Source: Sporosarcina sp. P33 | GTDB taxonomy: Bacteria; Bacillota; Bacilli; Bacillales_A; Planococcaceae | Direction: 5' to 3' | Assembly: GCF_002077155.1 (NCBI RefSeq) | Contig: NZ_CP015027.1 | Location: forward strand, 1,466,501-1,530,500 | DNA: 64,000 nucleotides | Part shown: piece after piece, positions 36,375 to 46,048 of the stretch | Position numbering within the stretch: the stretch's first letter is position 1 | Layout of the letters: each line of letters opens with the position of its first letter | Notes under the pieces: model-generated | The model's input: only the letters and a program-made list of their open reading frames with translations | What the model was told of the DNA's origin: nothing | Database searches by the model: none | Position numbers and translations under genes: made by a program

Positions 36375-37994
36375 CTATTCCCTCTTATCAAACAAACGGG
36401 CTGCTAATTTATCTATGCGCCCTAAAACTTCTGACGGCTGGAAAGGCTTAATGATATAATCATCTGCGCCAAGCCAGAGTGCAGCTTTAATATCATTGGC
36501 ACTTTTTCTGGCTGTCATCATGGAAACAGTAACGTTCGTTTTGGCATGGTCACTCTTTAAACGGCTTAAGACTTCGAGACCATCCATTTTCGGCATAACT
36601 CCATCCAGCAGAATGATAAAATACGCATCAGGACTATACCAGTCATCTTCAAGAAATGCAGGACCATCCGCATACGTCTTGACGGTAATATCAATATCGG
36701 CAGACTTCAACCCAAGCAGCGTCTGCTGGAGAATCTGTCTGATAAATGAGTCGTCGTCGACAATGATAACGATTAATTTGCGCTTCACTGCAATTTTTCG
36801 CTGATCATAAATTATTGTCTGATTCCGCCCAGAGCGTTTCGCTTCATAAAGCGCCTGGTCCGAAGCTGATATCAATTCTGCGGTATCGCCTTCGTACGTG
36901 GCACTCCCTGCTGAAAACGTTACTTGAAACTTCTGCTCATCCGATGTGAATATTTGCTCATTAAATCTATTTCGAATGCGGTCTATTGCATGCACAGTCT
37001 CTTCTGCACGGATGCCAGAAAACAGCATAGCGAATTCTTCTCCGCCATAACGGAATACATAATCACCTTCACGCTTCTCTACCCGAATGATCTCGCCAAA
37101 CTTCCGGAGTACTTCATCGCCCGCCGGATGTCCATATAAATCATTTACTTGTTTGAAGTGATCCAGATCCACCATTACAAGAGAAAAAGCTGATTCCGAT
37201 TGATCTGCATTTTTCGCCAAGTTATTGATAATATCATCAAAATGTCTTCGGTTACCGACACCCGTCAGACTGTCTGTAATCATACTGCTGCTGATCGCGT
37301 GCTGCCGCTGTTGCCGATTGAACAAATAAGGGAAAAAGACATCCATATCAAAAGGTTTCGGAATCAAATCCATTGCGCCGCGGCGATATGTCTCTATTTG
37401 AACTTCTTTCGTCGCATCTTCGCTGGAAATAGCCAGTGTCGTATTCTTTTGTCTGGCCGGTTCTGCAATCTGATCCAGCACTTCAAAGCCCGTCATATCA
37501 GGCAGCTTCGCATTGATAATTACAATACCGGGTCTCATCGAATAAAATTGCTCAATTCCGCGTTTGCCGTTCAATGAAATAATGACCTGTGCTCCCAGCT
37601 TCTCCAGTAATTCTTTTAAATAAGAGACAAACTCCAGGTCATCATCAATAATCAAAATGAAGGTTTCCTGATCCAGACGGTTTACATAGCGATCCGGCAA
37701 TTGGAATTCATCTTTTTTCACAGCGATCGTATTATCGAAATACGCTCGAATACGATTTTTCAAGTTTTCCAGTGAAGAGACGGGCAGTTTTTGATCATTG
37801 GATGACGACAGAATTTCCAATTGTGAAGCACAAAATAGAGATAACTGCTGTAACCCTATCGTTCCGGACGTTCCTTTTAATTTATGAAGGAAATAATATA
37901 ACTCTCTCTCCGTTAAACTGCCGCGTTTCTCCCATTCATCAAAGATATTCTCTGTTCGCTCCGCGAGCATATCCTGATACTTTTTTTGACTCAT
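36375..37994 (-). CDS. Hpt-REC-GGDEF-REC diguanylate cyclase
   Basis: This 539-residue cytosolic signalling protein begins with an Hpt domain with His37 in HKLKGTSG. Receiver 1 follows, with an intact acidic pocket (ILIIDDD) but Asn161 where the phospho-Asp should be (IVIINAKLPDMTG). The GGDEF domain has the active motif GGEEF (about 316-320) and an REGD product-inhibition (I) site five residues before it. Receiver 2 is complete, with Asp464 (ILLDGVMPKMDG). It should make c-di-GMP under phosphorelay control. I start at the ATG at 37994, seven bases after GGAGGGG; the frame is open to 38030. Confidence 0.9.
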   Translation of the reverse strand: MSQKKYQDMLAERTENIFDEWEKRGSLTERELYYFLHKLKGTSGTIGLQQLSLFCASQLEILSSSNDQKLPVSSLENLKNRIRAYFDNTIAVKKDEFQLPDRYVNRLDQETFILIIDDDLEFVSYLKELLEKLGAQVIISLNGKRGIEQFYSMRPGIVIINAKLPDMTGFEVLDQIAEPARQKNTTLAISSEDATKEVQIETYRRGAMDLIPKPFDMDVFFPYLFNRQQRQHAISSSMITDSLTGVGNRRHFDDIINNLAKNADQSESAFSLVMVDLDHFKQVNDLYGHPAGDEVLRKFGEIIRVEKREGDYVFRYGGEEFAMLFSGIRAEETVHAIDRIRNRFNEQIFTSDEQKFQVTFSAGSATYEGDTAELISASDQALYEAKRSGRNQTIIYDQRKIAVKRKLIVIIVDDDSFIRQILQQTLLGLKSADIDITVKTYADGPAFLEDDWYSPDAYFIILLDGVMPKMDGLEVLSRLKSDHAKTNVTVSMMTARKSANDIKAALWLGADDYIIKPFQPSEVLGRIDKLAARLFDKRE

Positions 37995-38070
37995 TCTCAT
38001 TCCCCTCCGTTCAGCGGACGCATCTCCCATTCGGCCTCTACTTCATATCCCCAATGCTCTCTCTGTATAC

Positions 38071-38107
38071 AAAGAGAGCCGGCAAGATAGAATATATCTC
38101 TACCGGC
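38071..38107 (-). terminator. Probable terminator of glmM
   Basis: The minus-strand stem GCCGGTAGAGATATA / TCTATCTTGCCGGC (imperfect) is followed by TCTCTTTG. It lies 13 bp past the glmM stop. Confidence 0.65.
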
Positions 38108-38119
38108 TTACATAATTGA

Positions 38120-39469
38120 TTATTCCAGACCCATCTCTTCTTTCACTGCTTGTGAAATCCGCTCTGCATATTCGATACATTGTGCTTCCGTCTCGGATTC
38201 GACCATTACACGTACAAGCGGTTCTGTACCGGAAGGGCGCACAAGAACTCTTCCCTGCCCGTCCATTTCCTTTTCCACTTCATCGATGACACTGACAATT
38301 CGCGCATTATCCATCACCGCATATTTATCAGCCACTCGGATATTTACTAATTTCTGAGGATAAACCGTCATTTCACTCGCCAGCTCAGACAGTTTCTTGC
38401 CTGTCTGCTGCATGATATTAACCAATTGCAAAGCCGTCAGCAAGCCGTCCCCGGTTGTATTATAATCCATGAAGATAATATGGCCGGATTGCTCGCCGCC
38501 CAGATTATACTCATTTTTACGCATTTCTTCTACGACATACCGGTCACCTACGGCAGTTTGCACACTCTTCATTCCGAACTTTTCCAGCGCTTTGTAAAAG
38601 CCCAGATTACTCATTACGGTAGAAACAATGGTATCAGATTTTAATCTGCCTTTACTATGTAAATATCGTGCCACGATAAACATGATTTGGTCTCCGTCTA
38701 CGATATTACCTTTTTCGTCCACTGCAATCAGACGGTCCCCGTCCCCGTCAAAAGCAAGTCCGATGTCGGCATTCTTTTCAACGACAAGTGCCGCAAGTGC
38801 TTCCGGATGAGTAGATCCAACTCCGTCATTAATGTTCAGTCCGTTAGGTGATGCGCCCATTGTAGTAAGATCTGCATCCAGGTCAGCAAATAGATGCGTC
38901 GCCAAAACAGAAGTCGCCCCGTGCGCGCAATCTAGAGCCACATGTATATTTTCGAAATCTTCATCCACTATCTGTTTTAGATATTGAATATATTTCTGAC
39001 CGCCTTCAAAGTATTCTGTAATCGTTCCGACTTCACCGCCAACCGGGCGCGGTAATGTATCTTCCTCTGCGTTAAGAAGCTGTTCAAACTCTTCTTCCTG
39101 TGCATCGGTCAATTTAAAACCATTCTCTCCAAAGAACTTGATCCCGTTATCTTCCACGGGATTATGCGATGCGGAAATCATGACGCCTGCCTGCGCGTTC
39201 ATAACACGTGTTAAATACGCCACGCCAGGTGTACTGATGACGCCGAGCCTCATTACTTCTACGCCGACAGATAACAATCCCGCAATCAATGCATTTTCAA
39301 GCATGTAGCCAGAAATGCGAGTATCTCTTCCCACCAGCACTTCTGCCTTTTCAGCTGCTTCTTTAGTGAATAAATAACCGCCGATTCTGCCCAATTTAAA
39401 TGCAAGTTCAGGGGTTAGTTCCGTGTTGGCCACACCTCTGACGCCATCTGTTCCAAAATACTGTGTCAT
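38120..39469 (-). CDS. glmM: Phosphoglucosamine mutase
   Basis: This 449-residue enzyme converts glucosamine-6-phosphate to glucosamine-1-phosphate for UDP-GlcNAc synthesis. The start [15 protein letters not shown], the phosphoserine loop [20 protein letters not shown], the metal loop [14 protein letters not shown] and the sugar-specificity GGEQSGHI are all present. It is the last gene of cdaA-cdaR-glmM. In many bacilli glmS follows; here it does not, and a signalling gene comes next. The ATG follows GAAAGGAAG. Confidence 0.96.
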   Translation of the reverse strand: MTQYFGTDGVRGVANTELTPELAFKLGRIGGYLFTKEAAEKAEVLVGRDTRISGYMLENALIAGLLSVGVEVMRLGVISTPGVAYLTRVMNAQAGVMISASHNPVEDNGIKFFGENGFKLTDAQEEEFEQLLNAEEDTLPRPVGGEVGTITEYFEGGQKYIQYLKQIVDEDFENIHVALDCAHGATSVLATHLFADLDADLTTMGASPNGLNINDGVGSTHPEALAALVVEKNADIGLAFDGDGDRLIAVDEKGNIVDGDQIMFIVARYLHSKGRLKSDTIVSTVMSNLGFYKALEKFGMKSVQTAVGDRYVVEEMRKNEYNLGGEQSGHIIFMDYNTTGDGLLTALQLVNIMQQTGKKLSELASEMTVYPQKLVNIRVADKYAVMDNARIVSVIDEVEKEMDGQGRVLVRPSGTEPLVRVMVESETEAQCIEYAERISQAVKEEMGLE

Positions 39470-39523
39470 GTTTTATATACTTCCTTTCAATCTTGTCTTA
39501 GTAGACTGCATTTGCTTGACGCT

Positions 39524-40504
39524 TTATGATTCTGTTTCAGCGTCTGCTTTCTTCGATTCATCGGATATTTCCCCGGAGACTTTCACTTGCGCTTTTACTT
39601 TAGCAGGTGTCACTTTTGTGATTCCTTCCGGTTTCTTAACATCCAGTTCAATTTTTCCCGATTTACTGATCTTGCTCAAATCAAGCTCTACCGGAATTTC
39701 TTTTACTGCATCCACTGTACTTTTCGGTCCCGAAATTCGCACGAATTTATCTTCCAGTACGGCGCTTTCAATTTCTATATTTCCTGTTGACTGTCCCTTT
39801 TCTTTCAGCTTCACACGCGCTTCGCGGCTGTACTCCTGAATGTCTACTTTGACCGTTACTTCTTCAGGGTTCAATGTAACGGAAAGCTTATTTAAATCCC
39901 GGTCCAGTACACGCACACGTGACTTTTGCTCGAACGGCTTATTCAAACTGCCTTCACCTGTTACGGATACTTTCACAAAGCTGATTGCATCCACAACACT
40001 TTTCGCCCCTGTTACATTGATCACAGCTGGCTGGACGTCCATGCTCTTCACTTCATAGCCTTCAGCAAGTAATCTCGTATTCATTTCTGGATCAACACGG
40101 AATGTCTGAGTGACTTTCTCTTCTATATTAATACTGACTGTGCCCGGTTCAAGGCGCACGTCCAGCTTATCTGATATATTCTCCGCTTGGATCCGAACAT
40201 TATGTTCGCCCAGCGTCAAGTTTTGTAAATCTAGCTTTAATGTAAAGTCTTTCAGTAACTTTGTAGTCTGCACAATATTTGTAGGGCCTTCGATTGTCAT
40301 ATTAACCATATCAGGAACACCCGTTACTACCAGGTTTTCTGTATCGTAGTACACCTCTACAGGAACGTCCTGTATAAGTTCAAATACATCGCTCGTACTG
40401 TTGCGGTTGGAAGGATCTTCTGATTTTACTGAAAGAAACAGCATAATTGCCAGAAAAAGTGCAGTCAGACGCAGAAACCAAGGACTGTCCATAAATTTAT
40501 CCAT
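39524..40504 (-). CDS. cdaR: CdaA regulator, YbbR-domain protein
   Basis: This 326-residue protein has an N-terminal membrane anchor (FLRLTALFLAIMLFLSV) and several YbbR repeats outside the membrane, e.g. VPVEVYYDTENLVVTGVPD and the later KSVVDAISFVKVSV and KSTVDAVKEIPVELD repeats. CdaR binds and modulates the diadenylate cyclase CdaA. The ATG at 40504 overlaps cdaA by eight bases (upstream GGGGGAAGAG). The frame continues to 40624 only inside cdaA. The C-terminal tail is Lys/Asp/Glu-rich. Confidence 0.92.
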   Translation of the reverse strand: MDKFMDSPWFLRLTALFLAIMLFLSVKSEDPSNRNSTSDVFELIQDVPVEVYYDTENLVVTGVPDMVNMTIEGPTNIVQTTKLLKDFTLKLDLQNLTLGEHNVRIQAENISDKLDVRLEPGTVSINIEEKVTQTFRVDPEMNTRLLAEGYEVKSMDVQPAVINVTGAKSVVDAISFVKVSVTGEGSLNKPFEQKSRVRVLDRDLNKLSVTLNPEEVTVKVDIQEYSREARVKLKEKGQSTGNIEIESAVLEDKFVRISGPKSTVDAVKEIPVELDLSKISKSGKIELDVKKPEGITKVTPAKVKAQVKVSGEISDESKKADAETES

Positions 40505-41333
40505 TTTTTCTCTTCCCCCACTTCCATAGAGAAGTATCAGCTTGGCCTGTCGTGTTACCGAACCATGAAATACGCAATATTTTCTCGAATTCTTCAATAT
40601 CCAGTTTACGATTGATTTCTCCATCTGTCGCTATACTGATGGCACCTGTTTCTTCAGAGACAATGATCGTCACAGAATCCGTAACTTCACTAATGCCGAG
40701 AGCTGCACGATGCCGTGTCCCCAGTTCTTTGGAAATAAATGGACTTTCCGATAATGGCAAGTAACAGCCCGCAGCAGCGATACGGTTTTTCGTCACAATG
40801 ACGGCACCGTCATGCAGTGGAGTGTTTGGTATAAATATGTTAATAAGTAATTCAGATGTAATATGTGAGTTCAAAGGAATACCTGTTTCAATATATTCGC
40901 TAAGACCTGTTTCTTTCTCAATCGTGATTAAGGCACCAATCCGCCGTTTTGCCATATAGCTGACAGATTTGACAAATGCCTCAATTAACCGATCCCGTTC
41001 TTCCTCTTCCTGCATGGCGGTTCTTGCAAATAATCTCCCTCTGCCCAGCTGCTCCAATGCTCTGCGCAGTTCTGGCTGGAATATGATAATAGCAGCGAGG
41101 AAACCGAATCTGAGAACTTCTTCCATCATCCACTGGAGAGTTTTCAAACCAAGCCATTCCGTGATGTAACGGCCGATTAGGATAACAAAAATCCCTTTCA
41201 GTAATTGGACGGCTTTTGTTCCTTTAATAATGGTGATTAATTTATAGAGTACGAACCAAACCAGAAGCACATCCACAATGTTTTTCAGTATTTCTATTGG
41301 TGCTAATGTTGTTACTTGCTCCAAACCCGGCAT
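40497..41333 (-). CDS. cdaA: Diadenylate cyclase CdaA
   Basis: This 278-residue membrane enzyme condenses two ATP into c-di-AMP, the second messenger for potassium and osmotic balance. Three N-terminal helices precede the DAC domain, which shows the catalytic LHDGAVIV and GTRHRAALGISE motifs. The ATG follows GTAGGGGAAG. Gene order cdaA-cdaR-glmM is conserved in bacilli and ties c-di-AMP to wall precursor supply. Confidence 0.96.
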   Translation of the reverse strand: MPGLEQVTTLAPIEILKNIVDVLLVWFVLYKLITIIKGTKAVQLLKGIFVILIGRYITEWLGLKTLQWMMEEVLRFGFLAAIIIFQPELRRALEQLGRGRLFARTAMQEEEERDRLIEAFVKSVSYMAKRRIGALITIEKETGLSEYIETGIPLNSHITSELLINIFIPNTPLHDGAVIVTKNRIAAAGCYLPLSESPFISKELGTRHRAALGISEVTDSVTIIVSEETGAISIATDGEINRKLDIEEFEKILRISWFGNTTGQADTSLWKWGKRKNG

Positions 41334-41435
41334 GTGCTTCCCCTACCTTTAAAAAAGTTCTTATTTATCCAGTATAGCATAATTCCCGGCTGACATGCCT
41401 AACTAAACGGTAAGCCGCGGACGAAAAACCGCATC

Positions 41436-41476
41436 AAAAAAGTGATGCCGAAGCACCCCGGCCGGCATCACTTTTA
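41436..41476. terminator. Terminator of sigW-rsiW
   Basis: The stem AGTGATGCCG / CGGCATCACT, with T-run on the minus strand and A/T-rich flanks on both, separates rsiW from the cdaA operon. Confidence 0.85.
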
Positions 41477-41483
41477 CATCATA

Positions 41484-42119
41484 TTAATCCGTTTCAGAAT
41501 TTTTTCCGCTTGACCCAGGCAGCACTTCTTTTGCGGTAGTTTTAATCTTATACCAGAGCCAATCGAATATTTCATTGATCTCTTCACTGGATCCTGTAAT
41601 CACTGCAGTAGATGCCATATACTTAGAACCGCGGATGACGGTGACGTTTCCGTCAACTCGGCCTTCCACTCGTAAATTTCCATTTTTCACTACCAGATCA
41701 CCTGTCACCGTCTCACCGGCAGGAACAATTACCGTTTCCCCTTCAACGATCACATTAGGCTGCTTGGTAAATGAAAATTGCTGTTCGTTTTCAAAGCTGG
41801 CGAAAAACGATGAGCTCATTAAAAGTAAAAATAATGCTGCTGCCGCCATGAACGGATGCTGACGGAACCATTTTGCCGGGCCTTTTTTTACCGTCTGCCT
41901 CGGTAATCTGGCTGTTACGCCACTGACAAATCCGGCAGGCGCTTCCAGCACATCGAAACTTCCGAGTAACGTGACCGTCTCATCGAGTTCCTCAAACATT
42001 TTCCTGCACTCTTCACATTCATCCAAGTGCTCTTTCATAATCTGTTCTTCTTCATTGGTAAGCTCACCATCAAAAAATGCATGTATATAATGGACAACAT
42101 GTTTAGGACATTTTTCCAC
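41484..42119 (-). CDS. rsiW: Anti-sigma-W factor RsiW
   Basis: This 211-residue single-pass membrane protein holds SigW inactive until regulated proteolysis frees it. The zinc-binding anti-sigma domain shows H-x3-C-x2-C in EHLDECEECRKM. One transmembrane helix (AAALFLLLMSSSFFA, about 88-105) follows, then an extracytoplasmic bactofilin-like beta segment (VIVPAGETVTGDLVVKNG). The start is GTG at 42119 with GGAGG upstream. It is 12 bp from sigW and co-transcribed with it. Confidence 0.92.
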   Translation of the reverse strand: MEKCPKHVVHYIHAFFDGELTNEEEQIMKEHLDECEECRKMFEELDETVTLLGSFDVLEAPAGFVSGVTARLPRQTVKKGPAKWFRQHPFMAAAALFLLLMSSSFFASFENEQQFSFTKQPNVIVEGETVIVPAGETVTGDLVVKNGNLRVEGRVDGNVTVIRGSKYMASTAVITGSSEEINEIFDWLWYKIKTTAKEVLPGSSGKNSETD

Positions 42120-42131
42120 GAATCTAACCTC

Positions 42132-42695
42132 CTACATACTCCCCATTTGTTGCCGGAGCGCTTCTCTTCCGCGATGTACCCGTGTTTTTACTGTTCCGAG
42201 AGGCATCTCCAAAATGTCGGCGATTTCCTGCAACTGCAGGTCTTCCATATAACGTAATATAATAATTGTGCGATATTTTTCAGGCAGCCTGTTCACTTCA
42301 TACTGAACACGTTCTTTTGTTTCCATCTTCTCTACTTCTTCTTCCGGTAATTGCTGCTCTTTTGCAATTTGAGAATACATATCTAAGCCTTCCGTTCCTG
42401 GTACCGTCGCATCCAAATAATAATCGGGCTTTTTCTTTCGAATGCGGTCAATGCACAGATTAGTCGCAATACGGTACAGCCAGGTAGAAAATTTCCGCTT
42501 TTGGTCATAGGTTTCCAAGTTTACGTAAGCCCGTACAAATGCCTCCTGTGCAATATCCTCCGCTTCTGCCGCATTATTCAGCATCCTGTAGCACACTTGA
42601 TACAGACGGTGCTGAAAATGGATGACAATTTCCTCAAAAGCTTCCTGATTTCCATTTAATACTTCTTTTACACGTTTAGTTATTAATTCGTCCAA
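42132..42695 (-). CDS. sigW: ECF RNA polymerase sigma factor SigW
   Basis: This 187-residue ECF sigma factor drives the envelope-stress and antimicrobial-resistance regulon. Region 2 (HRLYQVCYRMLNNAAEAEDI, AFVRAYVNLETYD, KRKFSTWLYRIATNLCIDRI) and region 4 (LPEKYRTIIILRYMEDLQLQ, MPLGTVKTRVHRGREALR) are typical. The start is TTG at 42695 after GGAGGGTGGAG. It is preceded by a perfect SigW-type promoter. Confidence 0.95.
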   Translation of the reverse strand: MDELITKRVKEVLNGNQEAFEEIVIHFQHRLYQVCYRMLNNAAEAEDIAQEAFVRAYVNLETYDQKRKFSTWLYRIATNLCIDRIRKKKPDYYLDATVPGTEGLDMYSQIAKEQQLPEEEVEKMETKERVQYEVNRLPEKYRTIIILRYMEDLQLQEIADILEMPLGTVKTRVHRGREALRQQMGSM

Positions 42696-42734
42696 TAGAC
42701 TCCACCCTCCGCTCTATGCGGCTGTCCCTTTATA

Positions 42735-42760
42735 TACGTTGGAAACCTCATTTGGTTTCA
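42735..42760 (-). promoter_or_regulatory. Autoregulatory SigW promoter
   Basis: The minus-strand TGAAAC (42755-42760) and CGTA (42735-42738) are spaced by exactly 16 bp, the SigW consensus, 40 bp upstream of the sigW start. Autoregulation of sigW is established in B. subtilis. Confidence 0.9.
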
Positions 42761-42833
42761 TTTTTCTCAACAATTCACAACCATCTTTACTTTACCATTA
42801 TTTCCAAGCATAGGCATAGAGTTTATATAAATA

Positions 42834-42870
42834 AAAAGTGAGTGAATCCCCATGGGTTCAATCACTTTTT
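42834..42870. terminator. Terminator of rocF
   Basis: The stem AAAAAGTGAGTGAATCC / GGTTCAATCACTTTTT lies just beyond the arginase stop, symmetrical in A/T flanks. Confidence 0.85.
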
Positions 42871-42875
42871 CGGAA

Positions 42876-43781
42876 CTATAATAACTTTTCACCAAATAAC
42901 GACCCGAGAAGGCCAACCGCCACATCAGCTGTTTTATTGTATTCATCCAACATTGGGTTCACTTCAACGAATTCAGCAGATGTAATGACATTTGCATCCT
43001 GAAGCAGTTCCATAGCCAGATGGCTTTCCCGGTATGTGATTCCACCCGGCACCGGCGTTCCGACGCCTGGGGTATAGAGCGGATCCAAACCATCTAAATC
43101 CAGTGATAAATGAACACCGTCAACTTGTCTGGAAGCAAAATGTTCCAGGGTTTGCCTGATTACCGCCGACATGCCGAACCTGTCGATTTCATGCATCGTA
43201 AACACTTTTATACCTTTTTCTTTAATCAGCGCACGTTCACCGGGATCCACTGAACGTGCCCCTATGATCACGACGTTTTGTGGAATAATCTTCGCCCCGT
43301 CATGGTGTACGTTCACCAGTTTTTCATGGCCGAGTCCCATGCTGACAGCCAGCGGCATTCCATGTATATTGCCGGACGGCGAGGTCTCAACTGTATTCAT
43401 GTCTGCATGCGCGTCATACCAGATGACTCCAAGGTTATGATAGTGATCTGCAAGACCTGCCAGTGTGCCTATAGCAATACTGTGATCGCCGCCCAGAATG
43501 AGGGGGAATCTCTTTTTTCTCACTATACCGGAAACAGATTGAGCGAGCTGTTCGGCCGCCTCTGTCACCTCCTGCAGATTCCTCAGACCGGCTGTGGTAC
43601 TCCTATCGTTATGGACAGGGGAGACAGCAATATTCCCTTCATCCGTCACACGATGTCCTAATGCTAGCAGCCGCTCTATTGCACCTGCATATCGAATAGC
43701 ACTAGGCCCCATATCCACACCCCGCCGGCTTTGTCCGAGATCAACAGGCACGCCAATTAAGGAAATATCCAGATTACGCAT
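42876..43781 (-). CDS. rocF: Arginase
   Basis: This 301-residue ureohydrolase splits arginine into ornithine and urea. The manganese ligands are in GGDHSIAIG, VIWYDAHADMNT and LSLDLDGLDPLYTPGVGTP, and the start MRNLDISLIGVPVDLGQSRR is typical of Bacillus arginase. The urea can feed the urease whose accessory genes lie 18 kb away. The gene starts 24 bp after a GGDEF-EAL gene on the same strand, so a common transcript is likely. The ATG follows AAGGAGGGAG. Confidence 0.95.
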   Translation of the reverse strand: MRNLDISLIGVPVDLGQSRRGVDMGPSAIRYAGAIERLLALGHRVTDEGNIAVSPVHNDRSTTAGLRNLQEVTEAAEQLAQSVSGIVRKKRFPLILGGDHSIAIGTLAGLADHYHNLGVIWYDAHADMNTVETSPSGNIHGMPLAVSMGLGHEKLVNVHHDGAKIIPQNVVIIGARSVDPGERALIKEKGIKVFTMHEIDRFGMSAVIRQTLEHFASRQVDGVHLSLDLDGLDPLYTPGVGTPVPGGITYRESHLAMELLQDANVITSAEFVEVNPMLDEYNKTADVAVGLLGSLFGEKLL

Positions 43782-43805
43782 AGCACTCCCTCCTTCGATT
43801 TCTGT

Positions 43806-45920
43806 TTATCCTTTGTATCCAAAACGGCATTCTTCCATCTTTTTTACCGCTTTGAATTCCATAGGCCGGCCATAGTAATATCCTTGGCCTTCACGGCAGC
43901 CTAAATCATATAGCATCTTTGCCTGTTCAGGCATTTCAATCCCTTCAGCGACCACGTTCAATCCAGCCGTATCCGCAAGTGTCACGATCGCTTTGACGAT
44001 AGCCTGGCTGTTTTCATTCTCCAAAATGTCACGGACAAATGCCATATCAATTTTCAGTGTATCGGCAGGCAATTCTTTAATATAACTGAATGTGCTGTAG
44101 CCTGTGCCAAAGTCATCAATCGCTACCGTAACTCCTTCACTTCGGAGTTTCTGAAGAGATTTCTTCATGCCTTCCGTATCTATGAATGAACTCTCCGTTA
44201 ATTCCAGTTCGATCATATCTGATGGCACGTTGTATTCTTTTATAATAGCCAATACCGAATCCGCAAAGCCCTCTTCTTTCATTTGGACAGTGGACACATT
44301 TACTGCAAATCTGCAAAACTTGCCCGCCTGCACTTCCAAAGCCGCACGTTTGCATACTTCACGCAGAATCCACTCACCAAGCGGTACGATTATTTTAGTT
44401 TCTTCCGCAAGCGGTATGAATTTCACCGGCGAAATAATTCCCAAATCCGGATGTTTCCAGCGTACAAGCGCTTCGACACCTGTCAGTTCGCCAGTATCTA
44501 ACAGCACCTTCGGCTGGTACTCAAGGTAAAAGTGCTGCTGTTGGACACTTTTCCTCATTTCATTTTCTAACAAAGTGCGCTCAAGCGACAGTTTCGATGT
44601 GCCCGGCTGATACATTTCACTGTCTGCTCCGCCGCGCATCTTTACTTTACCTAATGCCAGCGTGGCTTTAGTGACTAAGTCTGAAGGCTGATTGGCATGT
44701 TCCGGATAAATAGAAATCCCGCAGCTGACCGATAATGTATAGTTTTGCTGTCCAACTTGAATAGGCTGCTGTAAATATTGACGAATATCTTCCGCATGCT
44801 GAAAGAAATCATCCTGATTTTTGAAACCTGTGATGATGAACGCAAATTCATCACCTGCGGTTCGGGCCAGCAGGCTTTCCGGACCGGTTCTTTTTTTCAG
44901 ACGTTCGCCTACCATGGCTAATAAGTAGTCGCCCGCTTCGTGACCGAGTAAATCGTTCGCATACCGCAAACGGTCGATATTAATATGGACAAGAGCAAAC
45001 ACCTGATTCCGGGTGCGGGCTCTTTCAAATGCAAGTGCCAGCTGCTCACGGAAGGAGTTTCGATTCATCAGAGAAGTTAACTGGTCGTTATACACAAGGT
45101 ATTTAATTTTCTCATCTGATTTCACACGCTCTGTAATATCACGCATGACAACTAACAGTTTCTCTCCATACTCTATCGATTCTTTTACTATATCAATCTT
45201 CGCCTCCATAATATGCAGACCATTTTTGCTGTCCAGAAAAGAATATTCCAAATTCATCGCTTGACGCTGATAGCCGAAAAATTGCGAAATTTTCTTTTCT
45301 GCCTGCTGGCGGTTCTTTTTATAAATATAAGAATAGAATGAGCTGGCGTATAAAGCAGATGCCGAATGACCGAGAAGCTTTTCAAACGAAGGGGAAGCAT
45401 AATAAAATTTCCCTTGCCGGTCAATGATCGCAATAAAATCAGATGCATTTGCCGTAATGATTTCATATAGATCAGATTGTTTCCGTATTTCCTCTTCCAT
45501 TTTCTTTCTTTCCGTGATGTCATAACGTATTGCAATATATTGATAAGGCTTTCCTTTTTCATTCAGGAATGGAACGATCGTAGTATCTACCCAATACGTC
45601 GAACCATCTTTTGCACGGTTGCAAATATCGCCGCGCCAAGTGCGGCCGTTTCCAATGGTAGCCCACATCTCTTTAAAAAACGAAGCATCGTGGTAGCCCG
45701 AATTCACAATACGCTGATTCGCGCCAATTAACTCTTCAACGGGGTACTTTGAAACTTTTTCGAAATGATCGTTGGCATACCGAATCGTTCCATGTGAGTC
45801 AGTAATTGCGACAATTGCTGCTTGTTCCAATGTGTAAGCTATGTCGCCAAGAACTTTTTGTAATTCTTTTTCACTACTCGCACGGACAAATTTATCCATA
45901 TTATTCAAAAATTCTTGCAT
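43806..45920 (-). CDS. PAS-PAS-GGDEF-EAL protein, probable c-di-GMP phosphodiesterase
   Basis: This 704-residue soluble protein has PAS 1 (about 20-135, TDSHGTIRYANDHFEKVSKY), PAS 2 (145-270), GGDEF (280-440) and EAL (455-695). The GGDEF motif reads AGDEF and the I-site is absent, so cyclase activity is doubtful and the domain may bind GTP only. The EAL domain keeps EALVRWKHP, the ELTES glutamate, IDDFGTGYSTFSYIK and VAEGIE, so it should cleave c-di-GMP. No transmembrane segment is seen. A weak AGGGATTG ribosome binding site precedes it; the ATG of residue 8 is an alternative. It probably shares a transcript with rocF. Confidence 0.88.
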   Translation of the reverse strand: MQEFLNNMDKFVRASSEKELQKVLGDIAYTLEQAAIVAITDSHGTIRYANDHFEKVSKYPVEELIGANQRIVNSGYHDASFFKEMWATIGNGRTWRGDICNRAKDGSTYWVDTTIVPFLNEKGKPYQYIAIRYDITERKKMEEEIRKQSDLYEIITANASDFIAIIDRQGKFYYASPSFEKLLGHSASALYASSFYSYIYKKNRQQAEKKISQFFGYQRQAMNLEYSFLDSKNGLHIMEAKIDIVKESIEYGEKLLVVMRDITERVKSDEKIKYLVYNDQLTSLMNRNSFREQLALAFERARTRNQVFALVHINIDRLRYANDLLGHEAGDYLLAMVGERLKKRTGPESLLARTAGDEFAFIITGFKNQDDFFQHAEDIRQYLQQPIQVGQQNYTLSVSCGISIYPEHANQPSDLVTKATLALGKVKMRGGADSEMYQPGTSKLSLERTLLENEMRKSVQQQHFYLEYQPKVLLDTGELTGVEALVRWKHPDLGIISPVKFIPLAEETKIIVPLGEWILREVCKRAALEVQAGKFCRFAVNVSTVQMKEEGFADSVLAIIKEYNVPSDMIELELTESSFIDTEGMKKSLQKLRSEGVTVAIDDFGTGYSTFSYIKELPADTLKIDMAFVRDILENENSQAIVKAIVTLADTAGLNVVAEGIEMPEQAKMLYDLGCREGQGYYYGRPMEFKAVKKMEECRFGYKG

Positions 45921-46048
45921 AGCTGTATCACAATCCCTATGTATGGTTATTTTTCACTGATCACAGGAGCGTAACTACCTATAAACTGTTATAGATTATT
46001 ATACATGATTATTCAAATTCTTCTATATGAACTGCTAATTGTTTACAC

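Noticed and set aside
36375..45920. Mobile or genomic island carrying the signalling genes
   Set aside because: No integrase, transposase, attachment repeats or abrupt change in codon use is visible; neighbours are core genes.
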